Source of the DNA: Streptosporangium pseudovulgare
Lineage (GTDB): Bacteria > Actinomycetota > Actinomycetes > Streptosporangiales > Streptosporangiaceae
DNA length: 64,000 bases
Direction of reading: 5' to 3'
NCBI RefSeq assembly: GCF_014648055.1
Contig: NZ_BMQJ01000009.1
Coordinates: forward strand, 124,342-188,341
Positions 1 to 8,839 of this stretch are shown piece after piece. Position 1 is the first letter of the stretch, and the number at the start of each line of letters is the position of its first letter. The notes under the pieces were generated by a model that had not been told where the DNA came from, did no database searches, and saw only the letters and a list, made by a program, of their open reading frames with translations. The translations under genes were made by a program, and so were the position numbers.

Positions 1-338
1 CGAGCACGTCGTTCACCACGACGGCGCCCCCGGCCGGCGGCTGCACCGCCGCCTACAAGGTCACCGGCTCCTGGGGCGGCGGCTTCCAGGCGGACGTGAC
101 GGTCAGGAACGAGGGCGCCTCGGCCGTCAGCGGCTGGACCGTGAGCTGGAAGTTCGCAAACGGCCAGACCGTCACCCAGCTCTGGAACGGCTCCCACACC
201 CAGAGCGGGGCGGACGTGACCGTCAGGAACATCTCCTGGAACGGCAACCTGGCGCCCGGCGCCACGGCCGCCTTCGGGTTCACCGGAACCCAGAACGGCA
301 CCAACGCCGTCCCCGCGGTGACCTGCGCCGCGAACTGA
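1..338 (+). CDS. C-terminal part of a secreted carbohydrate-active enzyme with a CBM2 module
   Basis: Only the last 111 codons are in the window; the reading frame is open from base 3. The first residues (TSFTTTAPP) look like the end of an Fn3 domain or linker, as in the two genes downstream. The rest is a canonical CBM2 cellulose-binding module: Cys near its start (GGCTAAYKV), the conserved tryptophans of GSW, WKF, QLWNG and ISWNG, the GFTG turn, and a closing Cys (VTCAAN) that would form the family disulfide. The catalytic domain lies upstream of the window and cannot be named; a cellulase or other plant-wall hydrolase is the likely identity because a mannanase and a xylanase follow on the same strand. 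Confidence 0.85.
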   Translation, partial: STSFTTTAPPAGGCTAAYKVTGSWGGGFQADVTVRNEGASAVSGWTVSWKFANGQTVTQLWNGSHTQSGADVTVRNISWNGNLAPGATAAFGFTGTQNGTNAVPAVTCAAN

Positions 339-534
339 CCCCGTACGCCGGGGCCACAGGCCGCGGCGGGCCGGTCCCGGAACGCCGCGCCCCGGTTCCC
401 CCGCCGCGGGCGCGGCCCCACACCCCCGGCCGGACGTGACGGACCCCTCCGTCCGGCCGGGCCCCTCTCCCCCAGCCCCCACGACACCCCCCCGCCCTCG
501 TACGACCTCCGGGTCACTCCCGGAAGAGGCAGGC

Positions 535-2094
535 ATGAGAACACGACTCGCATTCCTCGTCGCGCTCCTGGCGTCGTTCTTCGTCTGGGCGCCCCCCGCC
601 CACGCCGCCACCGGACTCCACGTGAGCGGCACCAAGATCCTTGAGGGGAACGGCACCCCGTTCGTCATGCGCGGCACCAGCCACGCGCACACCTGGTACC
701 CGTCCCAGACCGCCTCCTTCGCCGGCATCAAGTCCCTCGGCGCCAACACGGTCCGCGTGGTGCTGAGCGGCGGGCGCTGGACCCCCAACACCGCCTCCGA
801 CGTGGCGAACGTCGTCTCGCTGTGCACGCAGAACAAGCTGATCTGCGTGCTGGAGAACCACGACACCACCGGGTACGGCGAGCAGAGCGGCGCCTACACC
901 CTCGACCAGGCCGTCGACTACTGGATCAGCGTGAAGAGCGCGGTCGCCGGCCAGGAGGACCACGTCGTCATCAACATCGGCAACGAGCCGTTCGGCAACA
1001 ACGCCACCACCCCCGGCTGGACCCAGGCGACCTCCGCCGCGATCAAGCGGATGCGGGACGCCGGGTTCCAGCACCTGCTCATGGTCGACGCGCCCAACTG
1101 GGGCCAGGACTGGAGCTTCACCATGCGCGACAACGCGGCGACGGTGTTCGCCGCCGACCCGCAGCGCAACACCGTCTTCTCCATCCACATGTACGGCGTG
1201 TTCGACACCGCCGCCGAGGTCACCGACTACATGCAGCGCTTCCAGACGGCGAACCTGCCGCTGGTGGTCGGCGAGTTCGGGTTCAACCACTCCGACGGCG
1301 ACCCCGACGAGGACACGATCATGGCCCAGGCGCAGTCCCGGGGCATCGGCTACCTCGGCTGGTCCTGGAGCGGCAACGGCGGCGGCGTCGAGTATCTCGA
1401 CCAGGTGACCGACTTCAACACCGCCGGCCTGACGAGCTGGGGCCGGCGCCTCTTCAACGGGGCCAACGGCATCGCGCAGACCTCCCGCGAGGCCACGGTC
1501 TACGGCAACCCCGGCACCCCCGACACCCAGAAGCCCGGCAGGCCCGGCAGGCCCGCGGTCTCCGAGGTCACCTCCACCGGCGCCAAGCTGACCTGGGCCG
1601 CCGCGACCGACAACGTCGGCGTCACCGGCTACGACGTCTACTCCGGCACCACGAGGCTCGGCTCGGCCACCACCGCCTCCCTCACCCTGACCGGCCTCAC
1701 CCCGAGCACCGCCTACACCGTCCACGTCGTCGCCCGCGACGCCGCCGGGAACGTCTCCGACGCCTCCGACACCGCCTCCTTCACCACCCTGGCCGGGCAG
1801 GCGAGCGGCTGCACGCCGTCCTACAAGCTGGTCAACTCCTGGCAGGGCGGCTTCCAGGGCGAGATCACCCTCAGGTGCGCCGGCGCGGTCACCTCCTGGA
1901 AGACCAGCCTGACCTACCCCTCCGGGGTCGGCGTCACCCAGGTCTGGAACGCCACGATGACCGGCAACGGACCCACCTACACCTTCGCCAACGTCGGCTA
2001 CAACGGCGGCGTCCCGGCCGGAGGATCGGTCACCTTCGGCTACATCGGCTCCTGGAACGGCACCGGCACCCCGCCCGCGCCCACCTTTCCCTGA
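535..2094 (+). CDS. Secreted GH5 endo-1,4-beta-mannanase with Fn3 and CBM2-like domains
   Basis: 519 aa. Residues 1-24 are a signal peptide ending AHA. Residues about 27-320 are a GH5 catalytic domain: NIGNEPFG carries the acid/base Glu151 and VVGEFGF the nucleophile Glu247. The opening TGLHVSGTKILEGNG...RGTSHAHTWYP resembles actinomycete mannanases of GH5 subfamily 8. An Fn3 domain (about 335-418) and a CBM2-like domain (about 425-519) follow. The domain has Cys426 and a second Cys in LRCAG but lacks the usual C-terminal Cys. ATG 535 follows GGAAGAGGCAGGC and gives a clean signal peptide; the frame is open further upstream but that stretch is low-complexity Pro/Arg. It should hydrolyse mannan or galactomannan outside the cell. 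A perfect hairpin ends the gene at 2117-2150. Confidence 0.9.
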   Translation: MRTRLAFLVALLASFFVWAPPAHAATGLHVSGTKILEGNGTPFVMRGTSHAHTWYPSQTASFAGIKSLGANTVRVVLSGGRWTPNTASDVANVVSLCTQNKLICVLENHDTTGYGEQSGAYTLDQAVDYWISVKSAVAGQEDHVVINIGNEPFGNNATTPGWTQATSAAIKRMRDAGFQHLLMVDAPNWGQDWSFTMRDNAATVFAADPQRNTVFSIHMYGVFDTAAEVTDYMQRFQTANLPLVVGEFGFNHSDGDPDEDTIMAQAQSRGIGYLGWSWSGNGGGVEYLDQVTDFNTAGLTSWGRRLFNGANGIAQTSREATVYGNPGTPDTQKPGRPGRPAVSEVTSTGAKLTWAAATDNVGVTGYDVYSGTTRLGSATTASLTLTGLTPSTAYTVHVVARDAAGNVSDASDTASFTTLAGQASGCTPSYKLVNSWQGGFQGEITLRCAGAVTSWKTSLTYPSGVGVTQVWNATMTGNGPTYTFANVGYNGGVPAGGSVTFGYIGSWNGTGTPPAPTFP

Positions 2095-2116
2095 CGGCCC
2101 CTGACGACCCGTCCAT

Positions 2117-2150
2117 GAGGGGGTACGGCCCGGCCGGGCCGTACCCCCTC
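2117..2150 (+). terminator. Perfect 34-bp palindrome downstream of the mannanase gene
   Basis: Bases 2117-2133 are the exact reverse complement of 2134-2150 (GAGGGGGTACGGCCCGG arm). It begins 22 bases after the GH5 stop. There is no T-tract, which is common for GC-rich actinobacterial terminators. Confidence 0.65.
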
Positions 2151-2166
2151 CCCTCACACCGGAACT

Positions 2167-2175
2167 GAAAGTTTC
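2167..2175 (+). promoter_or_regulatory. Candidate xylanase operator GAAAGTTTC
   Basis: GAAAGTTTC is a palindrome around a single central base and sits 77 bp upstream of the GH10 start. Actinomycete xylanase promoters carry repeats of the equivalent CGAAACTTTCG element. Only one clear copy is present, with looser relatives just downstream (AAGTTCC, AGGTTTCC). Binding is inferred. Confidence 0.4.
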
Positions 2176-2251
2176 GATCAAGTTCCGCAAGGTTTCCAGC
2201 CCCCGGGTCCCGGTCCCGCCGGGCCCGTCTCCCCCCCAGGAAGGAACACCC

Positions 2252-3895
2252 ATGTCACGAACCCGCAGGGCGATCGCGGTCGGAGCGCTCGCCCTCCTGC
2301 CGATCGCCCCGGCCGTCGTCACGGCGGTCGTGGCGGCGTCCCCCGCCCACGCCTCACAGCCGCTGCGCGCGCACGCCGAGGCCCGTGGCAAGTTCATCGG
2401 CACGGCGGTGGCCACCACCCAGCTGGCGAACGAGTCGTCCTACCGGACCATCGCGGCCACCGAGTTCGACCAGATCACGGCCGAGAACGCCATGAAGTGG
2501 GAGTCCACCGAGCCGAGCCCGAACCAGTTCACCTTCTCCGGCGCGGACGCCGTCGTCGCCTTCGCCGAGCAGAACGGCCAGCAGGTGCACGGGCACACCC
2601 TGGTCTGGCACAGCCAGACGCCGAACTGGGTGGAGAACCTCGACGCCGCCGGCATGCGCTCGGCGATGAACAGCCACATCGCCAAGGTCGTCGGACGCTA
2701 CGCCGACAACCCCGTCGTCAGGTCCTGGGACGTCGTGAACGAGGCGTTCAACGAGGACGGGACGATGCGCGACTCGTTCTGGTACCGGAAGCTGGGCGGC
2801 GGCTACATCGCCGACGCCTTCCGCGCGGCCCGCGCCGCCGACCCCGACGCCAAGCTCTGCATCAACGACTACAACGTCGAAGGCGTCAACTCCAAGAGCA
2901 CCGCCATGTACAACCTGGTCAAGACGCTGCGCGGGCAGGGCGTGCCGATCGACTGCGTCGGCTTCCAGGGCCACCTCTCCCTGCAGTACGGCTTCCCCGG
3001 CCAGGTCAGGGAGAACGTCCAGCGCTTCGCCGACCTCGGGGTGGACGTCCGGTTCACCGAGATCGACATCCGGATGAAGACCCCCCGCGACTCGGCCAAG
3101 GACGCCCAGCAGGCCACCTACTACCGCAACGTCATGGACGCCTGCCTCGCGGTGAGCCGGTGCGTGGGCGTCACGATCTGGGGCTTCACCGACAAGTACT
3201 CCTGGGTGCCCGACACCTTCCCGGGTGAGGGGGCGGCCCTGCCGTACGACGAGAACTACGGCAGGAAGCCCGCCTACACCGCGATCCACGACGCGCTGGC
3301 CGCCGGCGGCCCCGACCCCTCCGACACCACGCCGCCGACCGCGCCGGGCAGGCCGTCCGTGTCGGCCGTCACCTCCTCCGGGGCCACGCTGACCTGGACC
3401 GCCGCGACCGACAACGTCGGCGTCACCGGCTACGACGTCTACTCCGGCACCACGAGACTCGGCTCGGCCACCGGCACCTCCCTCACCCTGACCGGCCTCA
3501 CCCCGAACACCGCCTACACCGTCCACGTCGTCGCCCGCGACGCCGCCGGGAACACCTCCCCGGCCTCCGGGACGGTGGACTTCACCACCCTGGCCGGGCA
3601 GTCCACCGGCTGCACGCCCTCCTACAGGCTGGTCAACTCCTGGCCGGGCGGCTTCCAGGGCGAGATCACCCTCAGGTGCGCGAGCGCCGTCACCTCCTGG
3701 AAGACCACGCTGATCTACCCCTCCGGGGTCGGCGTCACCCAGGCGTGGAGCTCCAGGATGAGCGGCAGCGGGCCCGCCTACACCTTCACCAACGCCGACT
3801 GGAACGGCACGATCCCCGCCGGGGGCTCCACCACCTTCGGCTACATCGGCTCCTGGAACGGCACCGGCACCCCGCCCGCCCCCGCCCTCTCCTGA
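2252..3895 (+). CDS. Secreted GH10 endo-1,4-beta-xylanase with Fn3 and CBM2-like domains
   Basis: 547 aa. Signal peptide 1-34 (ends SPAHA). GH10 barrel about 38-345 with the family signatures: TAENAMKW, HGHTLVWHSQ, DVVNEAF (acid/base Glu164) and FTEIDIRM (nucleophile Glu270), then WGFTDKYSW. An Fn3 domain (about 355-445) and a CBM2-like domain (about 452-547) follow; both are nearly identical to those of the mannanase upstream. ATG 2252 follows AGGAAGGAACACCC. Hydrolyses xylan outside the cell. It lies 157 bp after the mannanase stop with a hairpin and a candidate operator between, so it probably has its own promoter. Confidence 0.93.
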   Translation: MSRTRRAIAVGALALLPIAPAVVTAVVAASPAHASQPLRAHAEARGKFIGTAVATTQLANESSYRTIAATEFDQITAENAMKWESTEPSPNQFTFSGADAVVAFAEQNGQQVHGHTLVWHSQTPNWVENLDAAGMRSAMNSHIAKVVGRYADNPVVRSWDVVNEAFNEDGTMRDSFWYRKLGGGYIADAFRAARAADPDAKLCINDYNVEGVNSKSTAMYNLVKTLRGQGVPIDCVGFQGHLSLQYGFPGQVRENVQRFADLGVDVRFTEIDIRMKTPRDSAKDAQQATYYRNVMDACLAVSRCVGVTIWGFTDKYSWVPDTFPGEGAALPYDENYGRKPAYTAIHDALAAGGPDPSDTTPPTAPGRPSVSAVTSSGATLTWTAATDNVGVTGYDVYSGTTRLGSATGTSLTLTGLTPNTAYTVHVVARDAAGNTSPASGTVDFTTLAGQSTGCTPSYRLVNSWPGGFQGEITLRCASAVTSWKTTLIYPSGVGVTQAWSSRMSGSGPAYTFTNADWNGTIPAGGSTTFGYIGSWNGTGTPPAPALS

Positions 3896-3997
3896 GGCTC
3901 CCCGAGGAACCCCTGAGCAGCCCCTGACGCCTCCCCGCGACCCGGCGTGGCCTCCACCGCTCCCCGCGGAGCCGGCCGCGCCGGGCGCTCTCCGGCC

Positions 3998-5341
3998 TCA
4001 GTCCAGGACCGGGTGGTTGCTCCGGAACACCCCGCGCGGGTCGCGGGCCCGCTTGACGTCGCGGAGCCGGGCCAGGGCGTCGTCCGGGAAGGCCGCCGCC
4101 GCCCGCTCCCCCTTCCCGAGATAGGTGAACGGCTTGCGCCCGCTGACGTACCGCCCGAGACGGGCCACGATGGCCTCCTGCCGGTCCGCCACCGCGGGCA
4201 CCAGCCCGGGGGCCGGCACGACACCGATCAGACCGAGGATGTACGGCTCGGCGAGGTGGCCGCAGGCGCCGCCGCCCTCGGCCGGGCGGGCCAGCACCCC
4301 GCCCAGGTGGCGGAGCTGCACGACGGCCAGCGGGGCGGTGGGCTCGGCCAGCAGCGCCCCGGCCACCGTGTCGTCCAGGGCGGTCAGCAGCTCCCCCCGG
4401 GTGAGGCTGTGCGACGGGGCGGTGGGCTCGGCGCAGACGCCGCCCAGCTCGGCCACCGGGAGCATCCCCCGGCTGTCCATGATCGACCCGTCGAGCTCGT
4501 CGAGGCGGCGCAGCAGCGCCCGGGCCTCACCCGCCTCGCCCAGGAACGTGGTGTCCACGGTCACCACGGACCGGCCCCGCAGGAACTCCGGGAGCTCCGG
4601 GAGCGGCGGCAGGTTCAGCAGCTGGAACCACACGGTCAGTTCCTCGGGGGCGTCCTCGGTGATCTCCCGGAAGGCGGCCAGCACCTCCGGGGCCCGCTCG
4701 GCCGGCCACATGACGCGCCCGCCGTACAGGGCGGGCGCCGGGTGCAGATCGAACTCGATGGCGGTGACCAGCGCGAAGTCCCCGCCGCCGCCGCGCAGCG
4801 CCCAGAACAGCTCGGCGTCGGAGTCGGCGGTCACCGTGCCCCGGCGGCCGTCGGCGTCGACGACCTCGAAGGCGCGGACGCTGTCGGCGGCGAAGCCGTA
4901 CCGGCGGCCGAACCAGCTCAGGCCGCCGCCGAGGGTGTAGCCCACCACGTTGGGCGCGGGCGAGCTGCCCGCCAGCCCGGTCAGACCGTACGGGCTCGTC
5001 GCCGACAGCACCTCGCCCCACGCGACGCCCGCCCCGACCCGGGCCGTGCGCCGCTCCGGCCGCACCTCCACGCCGCCGAGCCGCCGGGTCCGCAGCAGGA
5101 TCACCCCGTCCGTGTCGCCGGACGCGCCGTGGCCGCTCGGCTGGGCGGCCACCGACAGCCCCGCCCGGTGGGCGTGGGCGGCCAGCGCGGCCACGTCGTC
5201 GGCGTCCTCGGCCTCCACCACGGCCCTGACCCGCTGGTCCACCGAGAGGTTCCACGCCTTCCTGGCCTGTTCGAACCCCTCGTCCCCGGCGGCCAGTACC
5301 CGTCCTCTGACCGTGCGCCGCAGGTCGTCCCCGAATGTCAT
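3998..5341 (-). CDS. FAD-linked oxidoreductase, berberine-bridge-enzyme type
   Basis: 447 aa. N-terminal FAD-binding domain of the PCMH/VAO fold about 30-210: SGHGA puts His71 where the family binds FAD covalently, followed by GVAWGEVL and GYTLGGGLSWFGRRYG. The segment where bicovalent members carry a second FAD-linking Cys reads GLAGSSPAPNVVGY and has none, so single linkage is expected. It ends with a BBE-type motif, DPRGVFRSNHPV. Start ATG 5341 follows GGAAGAGGAGAGATC. Such enzymes oxidise sugars or alkaloid- and polyketide-like alcohols with O2; the substrate cannot be told. It is convergent with the xylanase and has no evident operon partner. Confidence 0.85.
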   Translation of the reverse strand: MTFGDDLRRTVRGRVLAAGDEGFEQARKAWNLSVDQRVRAVVEAEDADDVAALAAHAHRAGLSVAAQPSGHGASGDTDGVILLRTRRLGGVEVRPERRTARVGAGVAWGEVLSATSPYGLTGLAGSSPAPNVVGYTLGGGLSWFGRRYGFAADSVRAFEVVDADGRRGTVTADSDAELFWALRGGGGDFALVTAIEFDLHPAPALYGGRVMWPAERAPEVLAAFREITEDAPEELTVWFQLLNLPPLPELPEFLRGRSVVTVDTTFLGEAGEARALLRRLDELDGSIMDSRGMLPVAELGGVCAEPTAPSHSLTRGELLTALDDTVAGALLAEPTAPLAVVQLRHLGGVLARPAEGGGACGHLAEPYILGLIGVVPAPGLVPAVADRQEAIVARLGRYVSGRKPFTYLGKGERAAAAFPDDALARLRDVKRARDPRGVFRSNHPVLD

Positions 5342-5524
5342 GATCTCTCCTCTTCCTTCGCGTCGCCATCGTCACGGAGGCGACTTGCGGAAGAGCTGGG
5401 AGCGGTTTGCATACGGCTTGAGTCCCGGGCCGGCGGACCGGCCGTCCCGCCGGACCCGCGGGTCCGGAGGGCCCGGCCGCTCCCGAGCGGTGCGGCGGGC
5501 CGGCCGCGGGGTGTCAACGGGATG

Positions 5525-6247
5525 TCAGCGGACGTCCCGGCCGATCCCGTGCTCGCGGAGCGCGGCGACGAGCCAGCGGGCGAGGCGGACGTGGCCCTCG
5601 CGGGTGGGATGGACCCCGTCGGGCAGCAGCGCGTCACCGCCCCAGCGCCGGTCGATCGGGTCCAGGAAGGGCGCCCGCTCCCCGGCTGCGACGGCCGCGA
5701 CGGCGTTCCGCACCTCGTGGGCCCACGGGGGCGCCGGGGTCATCCAGATGGGGCCGACCACGGCGATCCTGGTGTCCGGCCAGCGGGCCCGGACCGCCTC
5801 CAGCAGGACCCCGGCCGCCTGTCCGACCCGGCCGGGGGAGACACCGCGGTCGTTGTGCCCGCCGGAGACGATCAGCAGGTCGGGGGCCGGCCGCCAGGAG
5901 AGTTCCAGGGCGAAGGAGCCGAGGAACGTGCGCCCCACCCTGCCGGGGTTGACGTAGCCCGTCCCGGGCGCCCCGGCGGTGACGAGCTGCCAGCCCAGCT
6001 CGCGGGCCGTCTCGGCGGCGTAGGTCTCCCACGGCTCGACCGGACCGGAGCCGGCGGTGAAGCTGTCGCCGATGACCATGACCAGCGGGGCCGCCGCCCG
6101 GCCGGACCCGAGGTGGTCGCCGGGCGTCCCCGCCCCCGGTCCGGCCGTCCGGGTCCCCCCGGCCGCGCATCCCGAAATAAGGCAGTAAATCCCGACAAGT
6201 AAGGCGAGTGTCCATGCTCGGGGTCGTCCAGGCACGGGCCCGCGCAT
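5525..6247 (-). CDS. SGNH/GDSL-family hydrolase, predicted lipoprotein
   Basis: 240 aa. An N-terminal hydrophobic segment ends in the lipobox LISGC (Cys27), so the protein is probably lipid-anchored outside the membrane. SGNH blocks are complete: VIGDSFTAGSG (Ser62), the block II Gly region GAPGTGYVNPG, GGHND (block III) and DGVHPTREGH (block V Asp and His). Likely an esterase or acyl-hydrolase of unknown substrate. The start at 6247 has only a modest ribosome site (GAGGTGG). The gene stands alone. Confidence 0.8.
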   Translation of the reverse strand: MRGPVPGRPRAWTLALLVGIYCLISGCAAGGTRTAGPGAGTPGDHLGSGRAAAPLVMVIGDSFTAGSGPVEPWETYAAETARELGWQLVTAGAPGTGYVNPGRVGRTFLGSFALELSWRPAPDLLIVSGGHNDRGVSPGRVGQAAGVLLEAVRARWPDTRIAVVGPIWMTPAPPWAHEVRNAVAAVAAGERAPFLDPIDRRWGGDALLPDGVHPTREGHVRLARWLVAALREHGIGRDVR

Positions 6248-6811
6248 GCCACCTCGGGGATCTCTGGGCTGCCGACAGGGGTGCCGGCAAAGGCGCCGAC
6301 GGGGCCGATCCCGCGGGCGCGGCGGCTCGCGCTCGCCGTCCGGAGCACCGCGCCGACCGGGCGAGGACTCCGGCGCCGCCGCCCGGCGGGACCGTCATGA
6401 GCAGACCGGCATCCTAGCCCGGGCCGGGAGCGCCGGTCCGCGGATCGTGGAATTCCCCCGGCACGGATCCGGCGGCGGGACCACCGGGACGGCGGGCTCC
6501 CAGCCGCCCCTTCGATCCCTTCTGTTCACTCCCGCCTCATCCGGTCTGCCGTCAGGGGTAGGTTTTTGAAATATTGCAGGTTGGGCCTTGCCCAAAGCAT
6601 CACAAATAGGCAGTATCTGGCATTACGGGCCCCCTACCCCAGCCTCGTGTCGTGGTCACCGCCACCCCGTAGTACCGGTAGGGGGGCCCGTCCAACGCGG
6701 CCCGGATCCGGCAGGCCGGAACCACCCGTCCGGAACCACCGGCGGAATCCCGCCCGGCCGTGTCCGCTCCCGAGCCCCGGCCCACCGTACGGCCCCGCGC
6801 CGGAGGCCGGC
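6248..6811. other. 564-bp intergenic stretch with a short AT-rich patch
   Basis: No convincing gene. Open frames here are short and Arg/Pro-rich. Bases about 6556-6640 are strikingly AT-rich for this genome (GGTTTTTGAAATATTGC) and contain the inverted repeat TTGGGC-CTT-GCCCAA at 6581-6595. This would suit a promoter and operator region for the minus-strand lipoprotein gene, but nothing more can be shown. Confidence 0.4.
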
Positions 6812-7525
6812 TCAGCCGCGCCGGCCGCCCCCGAAGGGACTCTCGACGCTGCCCTCGGTCACCAGCCGCTCCATCATCCGCCGCATGGTGTCGGAGTCGT
6901 TCAGGTGCGGGAACGGCTCACCCTCGGGAACGTCGACCCCCAGGAAGTCGCACAGCGGCTCCCAGCCCTCCCGGACGTCGAAGATCAGCAGCCGGTCGGC
7001 GGGCAGGCTCTTCTGGACCGCGTCCACGTGGCGGTGGAACGCCTCCACGGCGACCTTCTCGCTCGGCAGCCTCTCCCCGAAGTTCCAGGTCTCGCCGAAG
7101 ACGCTCCGCCCGATCATGTCCAGGACCGGACGGAGCCCGGCCATCGCCTGGAACACGGCGATCGCCCCCTCCGGCATGCCCGGCGGCAGCTCCCGGCCGG
7201 GCCCGTTGGCGAGCAGCATCCCCATGCTGTCGTACCAGCGGTGGGGGTCGCGCACGGTCAGGACGACCTTGGCGTCCGGATACGCCTCCGCCTGCTCGCG
7301 CCAGAAGAAGCTGGCCGGCCAGTCCTGGGTGGACCGGTAGCCCTCGAGCACCCGCTCCCAGTCCAGCGGCTCGCCGGAGGCGGCGGGCAGCCACCGTTCG
7401 ACGTGGTCCGGATTGGAAAGGATCTCGAACATGTGGTAGCAGGGGCCGAACCCCAGCCGCTCCAGCGCGGCCTTGGTCGAACTGGTCCCGGTGCGCGGGA
7501 ACCCCGCGCCGATCACCTTCAGCAT
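6812..7525 (-). CDS. Sulfotransferase family protein
   Basis: 237 aa. MLKVIGAGFPRTGTSSTKAAL holds the PAPS 5'-phosphosulfate loop (PRTGTSS, residues 10-16). VVLTVRDPHRWYDSM near residues 87-101 is the 3'-phosphate-binding segment with the Arg-Asp-Pro pattern. The layout matches the sulfotransferase group (Sulfotransfer_4 type) common in actinobacteria. It would move sulfate from PAPS to an unknown acceptor. The frame is open to 7645, but ATG 7525 follows GCGAGGGACGGC and begins exactly at the conserved MLKVIGAGFPRTGT, so the shorter start is preferred. Confidence 0.83.
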   Translation of the reverse strand: MLKVIGAGFPRTGTSSTKAALERLGFGPCYHMFEILSNPDHVERWLPAASGEPLDWERVLEGYRSTQDWPASFFWREQAEAYPDAKVVLTVRDPHRWYDSMGMLLANGPGRELPPGMPEGAIAVFQAMAGLRPVLDMIGRSVFGETWNFGERLPSEKVAVEAFHRHVDAVQKSLPADRLLIFDVREGWEPLCDFLGVDVPEGEPFPHLNDSDTMRRMMERLVTEGSVESPFGGGRRG

Positions 7526-7682
7526 GCCGTCCCTCGCATTCGACGATCTCCGTACTCGTCCTCCGGCGGCATGCCCACGGCGCCGTTCGTCCACACCCGC
7601 CGGGATTCTCCTGTCCCGGAACGGCCATCCGGGGCGGCGGCTCACAAGGGCGGCGCGCGGGACGAGGAAACCCCCGCGGAGG

Positions 7683-8708
7683 TCAGCTGACCTGGGAGGA
7701 GGGGACGACCCAGGTGTTGCAGTAGCCGACCTTGGCGTACCGCCAGCCCTGGTGGATCCAGGCGGCGAAGTGCTCGCCGCTGCCGTGGTCGCGCAGGCCC
7801 GCGCCGTTCTGGTCGTCGCCGCGGCCGTACTCCGACTCCAGCACCTCCTGCCAGCGCGAGCCGGTGATGGCGAGCGGGGTGCGGACGCTGCGGGCGAAGA
7901 CCCCGGCCAGGCACTGCGCCTGGAGCTCCGACCGGCGGCTGTAGGCGTTCTGGGCGGCCTTGGACCGGTCGGAGACCTCCCACCACCAGGCGCCGCCGAT
8001 GCCCGCCATGGACTGCACGTGGTGGCCGTACTCGTGGGCGAGGACCGTCAGGTAGGGCACGTGGTTCCCGGCCGGGTTCCGCCCGCCGGTCTGCTCGATC
8101 ACATGGTCCAGGCCGATGTACATCCCCCGGTTGGCGGGGCAGTAGTAGGCGGCGGCGTTCTGGGCGGGGTAGGTGCCGCAGGGGCCGCGGCCCGGACGGG
8201 ACCAGTAGACCCGGCGCGGCGCCTGGAACACCGCCCCGGCCTGCGAGAACTTGCCCGCCCAGGCCCGGTCCAGACAGGAGGAGACGGCGTTGAGGTAGGC
8301 GAGCATGTCCTGCGACCGGGTCGAGGGGCGCGGGGCGCGGCAGGTCGTGGGAAGCATCACGCCGGTGCCGTACAGGGGGTTGCGCTTGAGACGGGCGGCG
8401 GTGTCGGCCCGCCGCATGGTGCGCAGGTCGACGACCTGGCGGCGGGCGGCGGCCAGCGCGACGCGGGAGCCGGGGGCCGAGCCGAGGTTCAGCCGCTGCG
8501 GGGGCCGGAAGCTGGGCGGGGCGACCTCGGCGCCCTCGATCGGCTCGGGTGCGGGACTCTCGGTGGCCACGGGACCCGACCCGGGGGTGGCCGGGGCCTC
8601 GACGTCGTCCCCACCGGCCAGGCCGGCGACGACCACGACCGCGGTGAAGGCCGTGGCGAGGAGTCCGAGAACGCCGAAGACCAGGGGGCTCGACCCGCGC
8701 GACCGCAT
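7683..8708 (-). CDS. Membrane-anchored neutral zinc metallopeptidase (YpfJ type)
   Basis: 341 aa. One N-terminal transmembrane helix (about 8-31), a Pro/Ala-rich linker (35-60), then the putative neutral zinc metallopeptidase domain. HEYGHH (His225, Glu226, His229) is the HExxH zinc and catalytic motif, preceded by YLTVLA. RRSELQAQCLAGVFA supplies the downstream Glu/Gln-rich helix, and four further Cys suggest disulfides outside the cell. Start ATG 8708 follows GGGAAGGCGGTCAC. An AT-rich region at 8740-8790 contains TAGATT on the minus strand and probably holds the promoter. Substrate unknown. Confidence 0.82.
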   Translation of the reverse strand: MRSRGSSPLVFGVLGLLATAFTAVVVVAGLAGGDDVEAPATPGSGPVATESPAPEPIEGAEVAPPSFRPPQRLNLGSAPGSRVALAAARRQVVDLRTMRRADTAARLKRNPLYGTGVMLPTTCRAPRPSTRSQDMLAYLNAVSSCLDRAWAGKFSQAGAVFQAPRRVYWSRPGRGPCGTYPAQNAAAYYCPANRGMYIGLDHVIEQTGGRNPAGNHVPYLTVLAHEYGHHVQSMAGIGGAWWWEVSDRSKAAQNAYSRRSELQAQCLAGVFARSVRTPLAITGSRWQEVLESEYGRGDDQNGAGLRDHGSGEHFAAWIHQGWRYAKVGYCNTWVVPSSQVS

Positions 8709-8839
8709 GTGACCGCCTTCCCGAAGAATGATCTCCGCCCGGCAATCTAGCGGATATACACATATGGAGGTTTAAGGACTGAAAAATTGGTTACCGCCCG
8801 GCCGCCACGGATGGGCGGTTCTCGATAGGCTCCCGAGCC

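Noticed and set aside
514-2418. 634-codon minus-strand frame across the mannanase
   Set aside because: Gly/Val/Ala/Asp-rich antisense shadow; the plus strand carries clear GH5, Fn3 and CBM domains.
3947-6202. 751-codon plus-strand frame
   Set aside because: Overlaps the flavin oxidase and SGNH genes, which have domain motifs and ribosome sites on the minus strand.
7526-7645. Longer N-terminus of the sulfotransferase
   Set aside because: The extra 40 residues are Arg-rich and precede a well-placed ribosome site and the conserved MLKVIGAGFPRTGT start.
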